Positions 45,510 through 55,249 of a stretch of DNA of 64,000 nt are shown here, piece after piece. Location of the stretch: NCBI RefSeq assembly GCF_029227915.1, contig NC_079882.1:13786501-13850500 (forward strand). The letters run 5' to 3'. Below the pieces are notes generated by a model. That model saw nothing but the letters and a program-made list of their open reading frames with translations, had not been told where the DNA came from and ran no database searches. This stretch comes from Hydractinia symbiolongicarpus (lineage: Eukaryota; Cnidaria; Hydrozoa; Anthoathecata; Hydractiniidae). Position 1 is the first letter of the stretch. The number at the start of each line of letters is the position of its first letter. A program made the position numbers and the translations under genes.

Positions 45510-45732
45510 ATGAACATGAGCAGCAAAGAATATCAGAAGGAAGTTATTGACTCTCTATGGGAGTCCGTGAGATTAGTATCATATACCATCGTAATAGCAC
45601 TAGGTGCAAAAAAGGCGCTAGGCGTTTCTCGACCAGGTGCGAATATGGATTTAGAGGACTGGTGCGATCTTGTTCAATGACTACGTGATTAAGCAAGGCT
45701 GGTATAAGCGTTCCATAATGCCACCTAAGTAA
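45510..45732 (+). pseudogene. Small Polinton membrane protein (frameshift at its end)
   Basis: MNMSSKEYQKEVIDSLWES, then a hydrophobic segment LVSYTIVIALGAKKALGV. The frame stops at 45680 with CDLVQ. In the next frame the sequence goes on NDYVIKQGWYKRSIMPPK to 45732, which fits the usual end of this short protein type (KDY...YKKW). A single-base indel near 45672 explains it. An inverted palindrome follows at 45747. Confidence 0.55.
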
Positions 45733-45746
45733 GCACCTACAAGTTT

Positions 45747-45770
45747 CATGTATACCACGTGGTATACATG
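45747..45770 (+). terminator. Perfect 24-bp palindrome before the ATPase
   Basis: CATGTATACCAC followed immediately by its exact reverse complement. It lies between the end of the small membrane protein and the AATAAATG of the ATPase. It may be a 3'-end hairpin like the others, or a protein-binding site. Confidence 0.55.
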
Positions 45771-45778
45771 AATAAATG
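45771..45778 (+). promoter_or_regulatory. AATAAATG start motif (ATPase)
   Basis: Octamer containing the ATPase start codon, directly abutting the palindrome. Confidence 0.5.
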
Positions 45779-46375
45779 ACTCTTGATATAGTTATAGAAC
45801 CCCATACAGCGATATTTACAGGCCCCATCTCATGTGGAAAAACGCAGCGTGTTTTCGATCTTTTGGAAAATGAGTACAGGGGACAATTCCATAATATCGT
45901 GATCCTATGTTCAACAATCCGATGTAATAGGACTTACTTGGAGAGATCCTCGCTTTGGAAAGATCCTTATGTGTTTCTCATTGATCCGAAGGACCAGCTT
46001 TTCGAATACCTCGAGCGATTTTCAAACCTCCTGGCAGGCGAAGAAACATTATTTATTATCGATGACATGATCGCTGACGAGAGTTTTGATAAACGCAGGC
46101 AACCCTTACTTGAGCTCGCCATAAGCGGGCGGCACAGAAAACATAGCCTTTGGCTTCTCACACAATCCTAAACAGCTTTGCCTAGAAATCTCCGTCGGCA
46201 AAAGAAACAGTTGTTCATGTGGTACCCGCATGAGAAAAGTGATCTTGTTTTGGTGGATCAAGAGACCAACCTGATAGACGACTGGGATATAATCAAAAAT
46301 CAACTCAAAAAATCCAAGCACGCGTGTTTGTTTATTCGTCTCGAGCATCCTCGGACTTGGAGTATATTGGAATAA
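45776..46375 (+). pseudogene. FtsK/HerA (poxvirus A32-type) genome-packaging ATPase with one stop
   Basis: Walker A is TGPISCGKT at residues 16-24. Walker B is ETLFIIDDMIAD near residue 100. The sensor region LLELAISGRHRKHSLWLLTQ follows. A TAA at 46169-46171 interrupts at the position where the family normally has Gln or another residue. The same frame then runs on through LRRQKKQLFMWYPH to a TAA at 46375. About 199 residues, as usual for Polintons. Pumps DNA into the capsid in related viruses. Confidence 0.88.
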
Positions 46376-46382
46376 ATAAATG
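46375..46382 (+). promoter_or_regulatory. AATAAATG start motif
   Basis: Overlaps the ATPase stop region and contains the ATG at 46380. Confidence 0.45.
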
Positions 46383-46571
46383 TCATACATCAGAATATAA
46401 GAAAATCAGCTGAAAGCCTGCCATGAAGAGCTCGATCGCATTCATTATCTCGAAAATCAACTGGAGGCTCTTGACGAAGAGCTAAGGAATGCATTAGAAA
46501 GGGAAAAGAATACTAAGTATTTTTTCATATCTGTCCTTATCATCTGTACTCTGGTTAGAACCATTATTTAA
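46380..46571 (+). pseudogene. Small coiled-coil/membrane protein with an early stop
   Basis: ATG at 46380 gives MSYIRI, then TAA at 46398-46400. The same frame continues ENQLKACHEELDRIHYLENQ, a heptad-patterned coiled coil, and ends in a membrane segment FFISVLIICTLVRTII. 63 codons, starting 4 bp after the ATPase stop and ending 6 bp before the BRO gene. Short coiled-coil membrane proteins are common Polinton cargo; function unknown. Confidence 0.5.
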
Positions 46572-46577
46572 ATAAAG

Positions 46578-47289
46578 ATGTCACTTACCTTATTTAACAC
46601 ATTACCTGCCATTGAAACTCTATTCGATGAGCAAGATCACCCTTTTTTTAAACGTGCTGATCTCGGGATGTTTCTTGGAATTGAGAAGATTGCAGAGTCA
46701 TATCGGGATATTCCCACCATCTCCCGTGATAAAATAGGGTTGGTTTCAAACCAACCCCTTGGAAAAACTAAAAATCCTCATGATGCTTTCATAACATTGG
46801 ATGCTGCTCTTGAGATTTGTGCGCGTTCAAGAAAACCAAATGCACTTGATGTCATGAAATGGTTGGCGCTAAAAGATATTAAAAAATTAGAGGAGGCCAT
46901 CGAAGAGAGGGATATGGCTATGGCAATAATAAGTGATGACCTCCATGAACGAGAAAAATCAACTCTATCTACGAACATTGGAAAATGCGGAGCTTCGTGA
47001 TCGGTATGGGCCTCCAGGTTATCCCTATGATAATGTAATTTGCGTGATAGATAAAAATAACCCTAATGAATGTGGGAAAAAAGGCCAACATCCCCACTAT
47101 ATAATTCGTTGCCAACGTAGATCCTTAAATGATCAACTCCGTACACTAAGGGATATGTATCCTAATATGATCGAGAGACATCCAGTATGCGATGATCCTA
47201 ATGCCGTACATACATAGAATAGGTTTAGTTTACCAGATGACGCCACGCGTGAGTTATTCGAAGGGTTGTATGATATCAGCATGACATAA
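46578..47289 (+). pseudogene. BRO/KilA-type antirepressor-like protein (frameshift and TGG-to-TAG type stop)
   Basis: MSLTLFNTLPAIETLFDEQD and ITLDAALEICARSRKPNALD form a Bro-N domain as in baculovirus and phage BRO/antirepressor proteins. The domain normally binds DNA. A frameshift near 46950 leads to a second domain (NVICVIDKNNP, HPHYIIRCQRRSLNDQLRTL, CDDPNAVH). A TAG at 47215-47217 falls where related proteins have a Trp before NRF. The frame then runs to TAA at 47289. It ends convergently with the integrase, with a hairpin between them. Confidence 0.75.
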
Positions 47290-47301
47290 TCGCTTATATG
47301 G

Positions 47302-47329
47302 TTTTTGTAGCTCTTATGAGCCACAAAAA
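47302..47329. terminator. Hairpin between convergent BRO and integrase genes
   Basis: TTTTTGTAGCTC pairs with GAGCCACAAAAA (one mismatch) around TTAT. Located 13 bp after the BRO stop and 12 bp after the integrase stop on the other strand, so it can serve both. Confidence 0.65.
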
Positions 47330-47340
47330 TCGAGAAATTT

Positions 47341-48343
47341 TCACCAAGATTTCACATGCTCGGGAGGTAATTCAATATCCTCGGGAATCAACATTAATTC
47401 CTCTGATACGAAACTTCGATCAGGCCCATCTACCAAATAGTATAGAAGGCGTGTTCCTTTAACTATACGGTCGAGTCTATACGTCTTTTTGCTCCACCAA
47501 GCATCCGTCGCGCGTCTCCTTGCATCCCCATGCTCTTCTCCTGGTTGCAAGAGGTAGAGGTAAAGGCCATCGTCAGGTAGAGGCTTTTCCTCAGGATATT
47601 CCTCGCTTTTCGCAAGCGATACTTCATCTAGTTTAATGGCCTTGCTTGGCTTCATATCGATCATGGTAGTCTTGGTGTTGTTCAAACTCTTGACGATGCT
47701 GTACAGATTTTTAACCCATGTGGTACTTGTTTCATCAGATGCAAGCTCCTGGGCATCTTGAGGCTTGAAAAGCTGCGAGTACCTTGTTGTAGGACTCCAC
47801 GAAAGCCGTGAATGTGTGATGGTATGGGGTAGTAGCCTGTTTAATCTCTACTCCTTTGGATTCCAACAACTTTGTCACGTCCGATTTAAACTCACTACCG
47901 TTATCACATTGAAAAGTCTGAGGATATCGGAGAGGTCCTGCCTTGTAAATATCCTTCAACATCTCCGCAACCTCGCTGGATTTCTTGTTTTTCAGGGGCC
48001 TCACCACCTTATACCTTGAGGCCACGTCAATGCCTGTGAGGATATACTTGTATGTATTTCCATAGATTTTATCATGGGGCATGTACAAGAGATCAAACTG
48101 GTGCGTTTGATTAGGCTTTGTAATATTGAAATGGGGATAATCGAACTTTTTCGGGCTACAAATATGTCGAAGCCAGAGCAACTGACGACTCAGCCAGTGT
48201 ATAATTTTCTTCTTTGAGAGACCAGCCTCTGCAGCGAGTAATTTGATGGTCTTGCGTCCGATCCATAGATTTTCTGGTTGATAGTAGTTTTGACTTAGCT
48301 TTTTAGCTTCCTCCCCAGTAATATGTGCTTTTGTTTTTGACAT
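47341..48343 (-). pseudogene. Retroviral-type (RVE) integrase of the Polinton, one frameshift
   Basis: ATG at 48343. An N-terminal helical region (YYQPENLWIGRKTIKLL) precedes the catalytic core: HQFDLLYMPHD (first Asp), QCDNGSEF (second Asp) and HHTFTAFVESYNK (Glu, 35 residues after the second Asp). A frameshift near 47770 leads on to DAQELASDETSTTWVKNL and a C-terminal chromo/SH3-like region (WWSKKTYRLDRIVKG, FVSEELMLIPED). About 333 residues. Catalyses insertion through the TIRs and generates the 5-6 bp duplication. Confidence 0.9.
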
Positions 48344-48363
48344 CTTTTATTATATGTCAAAAA
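48334..48363. terminator. Hairpin between the 132-residue gene and the integrase
   Basis: Perfect 10-bp stem TTTTTGACAT with a 10-nt loop. On the minus strand it follows the 132-residue gene (stop at 48367) and its distal arm covers the integrase ATG. Confidence 0.5.
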
Positions 48364-48366
48364 ACG

Positions 48367-48765
48367 TTACATCCATTTGTACGCCGCAAAACCGAGGAGG
48401 GCCAAGGAGCCAAGAATGAACATCAGTTCACCATCGGCTTGTTGTTTACTGGGGACATAAAAATCGGATAATATCGGAGCTTTCTCATGTGTTGCTATGA
48501 AATACTCCCGCATTCCTTTGTCCAATTCTTTGAGAGATTGCCCTGGCTCCCGCTGTTCCTTCCGCCGTCGGTTATACCAGTCTATTTTCGCTTGACGATC
48601 CCTTACCCATTGAGCTTGGGCCGTCTGTAATTTCTCGACGGCTAGATCGTGCCTTCGTCGCTCTTCGTCGCTATGGCCGCCGAGTTTGCTGAACAAATAG
48701 TTACTACCACTGAATGCGAGTGAATTAATCAACGCTCCTCCTGCCATTATCGCGAGAGTTGCCAT
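48367..48765 (-). CDS. Polinton membrane protein, 132 residues, intact
   Basis: MATLAIMAGGALINSLAFSG is an N-terminal hydrophobic segment, then a long charged helix (DLAVEKLQTAQAQWVRDRQA), then a C-terminal membrane segment (LMFILGSLALLGFAAYKWM). The N-terminal LAFSGSNYLFSKLG followed by an ERRRHDLAVEKLQ helix is a recurring Polinton protein as I recall. It lies between capsid and integrase genes on the same strand. A membrane or vertex role in the particle is speculation. Confidence 0.7.
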   Translation of the reverse strand: MATLAIMAGGALINSLAFSGSNYLFSKLGGHSDEERRRHDLAVEKLQTAQAQWVRDRQAKIDWYNRRRKEQREPGQSLKELDKGMREYFIATHEKAPILSDFYVPSKQQADGELMFILGSLALLGFAAYKWM

Positions 48766-48770
48766 TTATT
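48763..48770 (-). promoter_or_regulatory. AATAAATG start motif
   Basis: Minus-strand octamer containing the ATG of the 132-residue protein. The hairpin of the preceding capsid gene overlaps its upstream edge. Confidence 0.5.
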
Positions 48771-48793
48771 TTGTAGACCCAAGGCCTACAAAA
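48769..48793 (-). terminator. Hairpin after the capsid gene
   Basis: TTTTGTAG and CTACAAAA flank a short loop, 12 bp after the capsid-gene stop on the minus strand. Confidence 0.55.
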
Positions 48794-48804
48794 ATTTTGC
48801 TGCA

Positions 48805-50043
48805 CTAATATTCGACACTGTGGAACCTCCCATCCAGGATATTGACCTGACCATCCATTAAGAGATGCACGTAACACCGTATATCCCCAGTTCCGTCAGC
48901 CTTCTTTGTCATGTGCAGGGTTATACCGTCCGATAACCTTTGCAGAGGCCGCCCGCTTCCGTGTAGGGTATCGTCGGCAGACGCTCTGAAGTCGACAAAT
49001 AACGCATACCTTTCAGTAAAAGTAAATGGTCACTATGGAATCATGGGATCCCAGCAACGCAGCCACCTGTTCCATGTGATCCCTGGGTAACATCGCGTGG
49101 GAAAAGAGCTGATTGGGCTCTCCTTCGTAAGTGACACTGACCGACGATATGCCAGGATTGTAGAATTTTTCGTTATTCTCAGCATATTTTTTTAACAACG
49201 GTAGGATCCTGAAATGGAGTAGTACGCCCTTCAATGATTTAGCGGGTGTATCCAGTTGGAGATTATAGCTGGTGTCACTTTTCTTCATTCTTTCATAGGG
49301 CAACGCAAGCCGGGAATAACGGCTCATCATCGCACTTGCAAGGTCTTCGTTGGTCACCTTATCAAACTCGAGCGCAATATTGGTAATTTTATAACTAGCA
49401 TCAGCTGCCTTTGCCGCTGTGCTTCCAGATGCTGAGGTCCCTAAGTCCTTGATCACGTCACCATAGGGCGCGAAATGCAGGATAAACTGCAATCTGTCGT
49501 GTAAGCCTGCTTGGTAGAAGGGCAAGTCACGAGTCAACGAGAAAAATTTACAGATAGGAATGGCAAACGTGTTACCGTACGCCGCGGCGATGGCCTTTTA
49601 TTTCCTACATGGTCACTGGCCTTCAGTTGGAGGGCGCGGATGGTCCCATCGTTGGGGTTAATACCTTGTAGGATCAGGGTATTATCCCTAATGAACTTCG
49701 AAACCCAGAGATCACGGTACACTGCGAGTATGTTGTAATCTTGTATGTTTTGTATTTCATTACCATTCAGCGTAACCCGTAAGCTCTGTACCAGAGCTTT
49801 ACCAATATTTGAAACAATAGTACGCTTGGTATTGGTTCCCGAGAGCTCAAGGTCAAACAACTTGATTGAGCCGGGGAAAATTACGTCGTTTTATCACATG
49901 TTTGGTAGATCTATATACAAATCTTCATTTGGGCCTATGGTGCTGGGTATGTGGCTCATCTTCACCCTTTGTTTTTTCCCTTTCATGCTATACATCGTTT
50001 TTACCTCCTTGTGCGGGTCTAATTTTGTTCCAAAAATACTCAT
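48805..50043 (-). pseudogene. Jelly-roll capsid-like protein, probably the major capsid protein (three frameshifts)
   Basis: ATG at 50043 reads MSIFGTKLDPHKEVKTMYS. After a shift near 49885 comes KLFDLELSGTNTKRTIVSN and VQSLRVTLNGNEIQ. A shift near 49585 leads to AAYGNTFAIPICKFFSLTRD, then LPFYQAGLHDRLQFILHFA. A shift near 49015 gives ERYALFVDFRASADDTLHGS, then LLMDGQVNILDGRFHSVEY with TAG. About 410 residues in total. IPI...LPFYQ...L.DRL resembles the second jelly roll of viral major capsid proteins. The capsid assignment is inference; a penton or other virion protein is the alternative. Confidence 0.65.
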
Positions 50044-50048
50044 TTATT
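50041..50048 (-). promoter_or_regulatory. AATAAATG start motif (capsid)
   Basis: Minus-strand octamer within TATAAATAAATG at the capsid start. It faces the divergent motif at 50068 across a 29-bp spacer. Confidence 0.55.
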
Positions 50049-50067
50049 TATAGTGGTTTGGGCTTGA

Positions 50068-50075
50068 AATAAATG
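50068..50075 (+). promoter_or_regulatory. AATAAATG start motif
   Basis: Plus-strand octamer at the start of the 265-residue gene. The spacer to the divergent capsid start has no hairpin. Confidence 0.55.
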
Positions 50076-50870
50076 CTAATTATTCCAGGATATGAAGATG
50101 ACTTTACGCCGGAGGAAGGCATTCAAGACGAAGCCGAGGAGTTTAGTAGCGAGAGCGAGATCCTTCGGCCCGAGTATATTCCCGTACCAAGCACTGAGCC
50201 TCAGGCGAGTGGGATAGAAGCGACTGAGACAGACACCACGCTAAGTCCACCGGAATGGTTGCAAAGGTTGCTGGAGAAGGAAGGAAACGACACTACGCTA
50301 AGTCAAGGGAAAAATCTGAAAAGGTCGAAGGTTGTTAGCTTTTACAAACATCTTGCAATGGGGTTGAATGAGGAGCCGAAGCTAGATGCGATACCTTACG
50401 ACAATTCTAGACTGAACAATAACCAGCTTTTTTTCGATGATATAAGACTCACAAGGGAAGATAATGGCGAATTTAGAATTATTAGATCGACACTGCTGAG
50501 GATACTACGCCCCAAAAATCGCTTGGGGCGTATGGGGTTCGAAGGCTATATTGCACCTATCGCGACAACGGCCGGGAAGCTCTTGAACGATGTGGAGCAG
50601 ATCATGGCAAATGATGACACTATCGAGATGCTGCCTCTACTCAAGAGTGTTCTTGATAATACGAAGAGCCTCATGGAGGATACTTCTTTTACAAAAGCTT
50701 TCGACGAACGTGAAAAAAGGGGGTTTAAGCGCGAGCTTCAGACTCTCAGCGGTAACCTGGAGAGACTACGCGATCAGAGGGATATTACCAAGGATGCCCA
50801 TGGTTTATTATCTTCCAAGATCCACAGTCAGCTGAAGGCGATTAAGGAGACCCTCATGAAAAATGACTGA
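50073..50870 (+). CDS. Polinton protein of unknown function, 265 residues, intact
   Basis: MLIIPGYEDDFTPEEGIQDE opens an acidic N-terminal region rich in Glu, Ser and Thr up to about residue 85. A compact middle (FRIIRSTLLRILRPKNRLGR) and a C-terminal helical or coiled-coil region (KRELQTLSGNLERLRDQRD) follow. It overlaps the start of the next gene by 8 bp. In relatives this protein and the next seem to form one functional unit or a fusion, from memory. Role unknown. Confidence 0.65.
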   Translation: MLIIPGYEDDFTPEEGIQDEAEEFSSESEILRPEYIPVPSTEPQASGIEATETDTTLSPPEWLQRLLEKEGNDTTLSQGKNLKRSKVVSFYKHLAMGLNEEPKLDAIPYDNSRLNNNQLFFDDIRLTREDNGEFRIIRSTLLRILRPKNRLGRMGFEGYIAPIATTAGKLLNDVEQIMANDDTIEMLPLLKSVLDNTKSLMEDTSFTKAFDEREKRGFKRELQTLSGNLERLRDQRDITKDAHGLLSSKIHSQLKAIKETLMKND

Positions 50871-51264
50871 GAACGACACATCCCTACGGGAAAAACTGAA
50901 CATTTTGTTCAAAGAGTAGGGTATAACAATTGCTAGCATAGTCTCGGCTGTAGGCTTACTGATATCCACCTTGGTCCTAGCACTCACAGGTGGTGGGGCA
51001 GCAGGAGCTGCTGGAGGAAGTGCAGGTGGTAGCAAAGGGTTTGTGGAAAAGCAACTGGAGAGATTAGGACGGTTCCTGAAGTATCTAGCAGGCAAGGCTG
51101 GGACCGCATTACCTGGCATTATTGGCACCATCGTATCGTTCTTCTTCCGGGTAGCCGCCAAGGTTGTGGAATTTGTAGCGAGACATCTATACATGGCCAT
51201 CGCAGGTGCTGTGGGTATAGTTGTGGCTTACCTGGGAAACAGAAGGAGTGGGAAGAATAGATGA
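50863..51264 (+). pseudogene. Multi-helix Gly/Ala-rich membrane protein with one TAG
   Basis: ATG at 50863 overlaps the previous stop. It reads MTENDTSLREKLNILFKE, then TAG (50917-50919), then GITIASIVSAVGLLISTLVL and a Gly/Ala stretch, FVEKQLERLGRFLKYLAGKA, GTALPGIIGTIVSFFFRVAA, and a final membrane segment ending GNRRSGKNR. The LAGKAxxALPGIIGxIVS segment is one of the most recognisable Polinton sequences. Amphipathic and membrane-active; a capsid-interior or entry role is speculation. Confidence 0.7.
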
Positions 51265-51267
51265 AAA

Positions 51268-51296
51268 GTCTAGCTTGTTGATAAAACACATTAGAC
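51268..51296. terminator. Weak hairpin between convergent genes
   Basis: GTCTA and TAGAC pair around an inner TGTT/AACA pairing with symmetrical internal loops, in the 40-bp gap between the convergent ends at 51264 and 51305. Confidence 0.3.
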
Positions 51297-51304
51297 CTAT
51301 TTCT

Positions 51305-52353
51305 TCATCCTACTCCCAACGTGATAATGGTGGCCTTGGTATCCTCACGCTGCCTGTGGTCTTCCTTGGAAAGGGGTGAGGCTGCCGCACCCACTGTGAT
51401 ATCACTGCGAGGCGTGGTTTTCTTCGACTCGACATGTTGCCTAGGAGGTGTGGTGAAGGATGCCTTATGTTTGACGGCATGGCCCATGGTATTCAGATTT
51501 AGCTCCACACCGACACCTATGTTAGAGGGCGCGATTAGAACGTTGTTGTTATATCCCACAATCTTTCCAATACGGAGTTCCATGTTGGAGGGGAGCATGT
51601 ACACGCTGGACATTACGGCGAGATTTACCGGAGTCCTTGCATGCTGGAGCACCTTTTGAAACTCGGTGATGTCTTGACCTACGTTTTCCTGACGTTGAAC
51701 CATAGCCTCGAATTTCTGCAGAAGGATCTGTCTAGCTATGAAGTTATCCGCGTTAGAGCCTAGGATTGAAGCCTTGGCACTCGCTTGAGACCCTAGTACC
51801 AAGATCACGTAAACGCGAATACTTTCGCTAAGCTTCATCAGGCCCTCCGATGTCAGACCCTGTCTAGTGGGCATAATGAACTTGGCCCAATCTCCGTCAA
51901 CTTGCGGCCACCATCTACCATTTGTCAACGATGACGTCAGGGCTTCGAATTTGTACAAAGCGTTGGGATCCGCACCGTACTCACGACATGTTTGCGCATA
52001 CCCCGAGGTGGAGTAGGGGTTCTCGTATTGTGAAAAGCCTCCTTCGTATGACATAGGTACCTTCATTCTGGCAAGAATGCGACGCATGTGGTAGTACACG
52101 TGGAATTTAAAGATCGAGTTGACAAGGGGTACGAGCCACTCATGTGCTTGGCAGAGATCCTTAACGCCGTTGTCGCGCAATGACAAGCGAAATTCACCTG
52201 GATGTTCCAATAGTCCAAGGCTTGGCCTTCCCAATTTACACTCACAGGATCGTTCAACAGGTTAGTGGGAACTTTGATGGGATATTTGGTGAACTGTGGG
52301 AAGGCCACGGAAATGTGCTGAGTCGTAGACACGTAGAGGTCCTGATACTCCAA
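51305..52353 (-). pseudogene. Polinton virion-protein candidate, about 350 residues (start codon lost, one frameshift)
   Basis: The frame begins at TTG (52353) reading EYQDLYVSTTQHISVAF. A TGA lies upstream in frame and related proteins begin Met-Glu-(F/Y)-Gln-Asp, so the ATG has probably become TTG. After VNWEGQALDYWNIQVNFACH a shift near 52140 joins to HEWLVPLVNSIFKFHVYYHM, RRILARMKVP and SSVYMLPSNMELRIGKIVGY. It ends in a Pro/Ser/Thr-rich tail. No known fold. Its location opposite the fibre-like gene suggests a structural role, which is inference. Confidence 0.6.
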
Positions 52354-52394
52354 GTTAGTTACACCGATATATATTCATGTTTCTTTAAAGAGAC

Positions 52395-53057
52395 ATGAAG
52401 CAATTGTATATTACTGATATTGAGGAACCAATAGTCTTTGATGAATATCTGAGTGAAGGCACCAGAATAGCGCTAAAAAAAATTAGTATCCGCCCCAGGT
52501 GGGTGAATCTTTATGAAAAGAGTGAATTTAATATCTATCGCGGGTGCCAAGATGAGTGACGGGACGTTTAATGTAGGGCCATTGGAAGTCACAATCTCTA
52601 TTGAGTTGGGCTTATATAGAATCGAGGATCTCTCGGCTATTGTCAAAAACCAAGCAGGGGATAGGATAGAGCTATTTGTACTCAGGAACGGCGTGTGTAG
52701 GATTAGGGTTAATAAAGGGTATATTGTGATAATTGATCAACCGCTGCAGGACCTTATGGGGTATGCTCTTAATAACAAGGTGGTGACTACCACAGCAAGT
52801 ACAATACTGACATTCATCAGCGGCTGAGAATCGTATGCCCTCAGATGGATAAAGATTACTGTCTTTTAAATGGTAAGAAATTCAATATACTAGCAATACT
52901 CCCTATCAAAGAGCTTTCTGCTTTGGGGATATGCTTACCTGGAATTTTAATAACCCCTCGGGCAACTTACGGACAGTCCCTAACAGGCCAATGTAGTGAT
53001 CTCACTATGGGGAAAGAACTTTTCATGTCGGTTTTTAGGCTAAAACGTAGCTTTTGA
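52395..53057 (+). pseudogene. Fibre- or spike-like Polinton protein (two frameshifts)
   Basis: ATG at 52395 reads MKQLYITDIEEPIVFDEYLS and IRPRWVNLYEKSEF. A shift near 52530 leads to GPLEVTISIELGLYRIEDLS and VVTTTASTILTFISG. Then QMDKDYCLLNGKKFNILAIL runs on and a further shift near 52925 is needed for DMLTWNFNNPSGNLRTV. The pattern of a short receptor-domain-like beta protein with NILA.....F.......L.F is shared by Polinton cargo as I recall. Function uncertain. Confidence 0.5.
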
Positions 53058-53070
53058 TGGACTGTTCTTA

Positions 53071-53198
53071 AAAAAAGCTGTTAAAATATTATAAACTAAA
53101 AAATGACGTCACAGCGTCGATTTCAAGTTTCCTTGTCGGTTCGTTTTAATTGAATTTATTCAAAAATACGGCTCCCGGAAACTTTTAACAGCTTTTTT
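53071..53198. repeat. 128-bp segment with perfect 16-bp inverted ends
   Basis: AAAAAAGCTGTTAAAA at 53071-53086 is matched exactly in inverse orientation at 53183-53198. It lies where the Polinton cargo gives way to AT-rich sequence, so it could be a small MITE or mark the edge of a nested insertion. No target duplication was identified. Confidence 0.4.
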
Positions 53199-53480
53199 GT
53201 TAGTCACTGACATATCAGGCACGAATTGTGACAGATAAAATATTTACAGGTTGCCCGCGCATAGTGAGAACACTGTTTTCCGACAGTTTTTCAAATATTT
53301 CGTCAAAATAGGGCATTTTCGTCAACATTTGACGACAGTGTCGGGAATACGTCGAGTTTTTCCGTAATGTTAGCAGAAGCGCGAAAATTGAAAATGGTAG
53401 CTTAAGGCGGTAAAATATATAAACATTATTTTTGCCGAACAATTACTGCAGTATGGGAACTTTTTTTTCAATGTGCGTTT

Positions 53481-54279
53481 ATGAGAGCTGAAGTAATACG
53501 CAGTACTCAAAGTATTAGTTATCGCAACAAAGATGTACGTTTTAATAATTTTTTGGCTATGTTTCCGCATCAATCAATAACTAAGGAATACTTTAACAGA
53601 AAGGCCGGCGAGCTTAATGCATTTGTCAGAAAATTTAAATGGATGGGCGAAATAAGGTGTAAGTACCTGGAGGAGTTTTCAAGAGAAAAGTGGTTAAAGT
53701 TGGACAGTGAAAAGCAAAAATATCATACAACGCACGAATGTGTAGGATGCAGTTCACTTAAAGCCGATATAAATACATTTCCAATTTCAACAACACACAG
53801 ACGCAAAAAACCTAATCCGTTGAAAACACCCTTCGCTGATATCACAAATACACCAGATACACCAATAAATATTATTCTCGAAATTCCGCACACAAAAAAT
53901 GACATTTCATATATGAAAGGAGCAGCCGAGTTTGTTTTTGACAGTGTCAATGACAAATGGGATAAAATATTTGATACACCGTTTACTAAAATTTTGACGA
54001 AAGGGAAATCAGCTAACGTTGCGGAAGTAAAAACAAATTGCGAAAAGAAAAAAGAGTTAAGGCAAAAAAATACAAAAATTAAAAAATGCCTGGAAAAAAA
54101 ATGTTTTGGTCAAGGCAAAGTCATGGATACGATTTTGGGAATCAGACAGTCCAAATCTACCTACAAAAAATCAAGATCCATTCAGTATCTTGAGAATAAA
54201 GAAAAAGCAGTTGAAAGAATGATTGGTAAGAACAAATTTATTTATTTTTTATCCAATATTAGAGCAATGTTATAAATAC

Positions 54280-54317
<38 letters not shown>

Positions 54318-55246
54318 TATAAATATATGTACAGCAACTGTTTCCAACATATGTAAAACTAATTTTAGAACAAGTTAGAACTATACTGGGCTGTATGATT
54401 TTTTACAATTTTTGTACAAAAACAAACGTTACACACTTTTTAGCAGGAATGAAAGAACTAAAAAAATGTTTAAAACATAATATATAATAAACAAACCAAA
54501 TTAAACAAACAAACAAACAAACAAATAAACATCTTTTTAGGAAGAAAACAATCACTGCAATCTCAAACAGATGATACACCAATGAAGAAAAAGAGGCATA
54601 GTCCAGACACGAATAAAATTAATTTTGACAGAAATGCACTGTTAAGAAGTAAAGCATATGGAAGATGGTTCAAAGGTAGTTTCGAATATAATATTCTGTA
54701 AACAGTACTTACAATATCCATTAACACACGGATAATTTTTATAAATTTTAGATAAATTATTCTGAATTGGCACGAAAGTATGGCATTCCTGGCACCACTG
54801 GAAATACGGTTGTCATAAAATACCTGGAAAACAATGGCATCGATTTATCGAAATTTACCAACAACTTTGTTAATCCAAACCGAATGTGTCGTAAATACGA
54901 AAAATTTTCAGTTAAGAATCTAAAGAATAATGTTTTACAAATTACAACAGCTTTTTCCTGATTTTCCAATTTTTGAAAGCTTTTTTTTAATAAATTTTGT
55001 ATTTTTATCACACAAATTTGTAGTTTTAAATATTCTAATGTATATATACTACTTTTGTTCTACTACTGTTCTATGAACTTTATAATCTGTAATACTAATG
55101 TTCTATAAATTGTAAAATGTATAATACTGTACCAAAAAGATGTATATATATACTTTACAGATGGTAGTGGTGTTTCAGTACCAATGCCTCCCACATTTGA
55201 AAAGATAAAGAAGGAAGATTTTTTTTTTCCACTAAGGGACTTTTAG
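53481..55246 (+). pseudogene. Intron-containing, AT-rich gene nested in the Polinton (four putative exons)
   Basis: Exon 53481-54225 starts MRAEVIRSTQSISYRNKDVR, includes HECVGCSSLKADINTFPIST, and ends AVERMIG before GTAAGA. Exon 54541-54675 (after TTTTTAG) reads KQSLQSQTDDTPMKKKRH and NALLRSKAYGRWFK before GTAGTT. Exon 54752-54961 reads INYSELARKYGIPGTTGNTV and NNGIDLSKF. A fourth piece at about 55160-55246 reads GSGVSVPMPPTFEKIKKE. The INxxxLARKYGIxGxxGxxxxxxLxxxGID block followed by a PMPPT block recurs in cnidarian transposon proteins as I recall. The phase between exons 2 and 3 does not match, suggesting damage. Confidence 0.5.
54283..54313. repeat. (TA)n microsatellite
   Basis: About fifteen TA units inside the first intron of the nested gene. 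Confidence 0.85.
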
Positions 55247-55249
55247 ACG

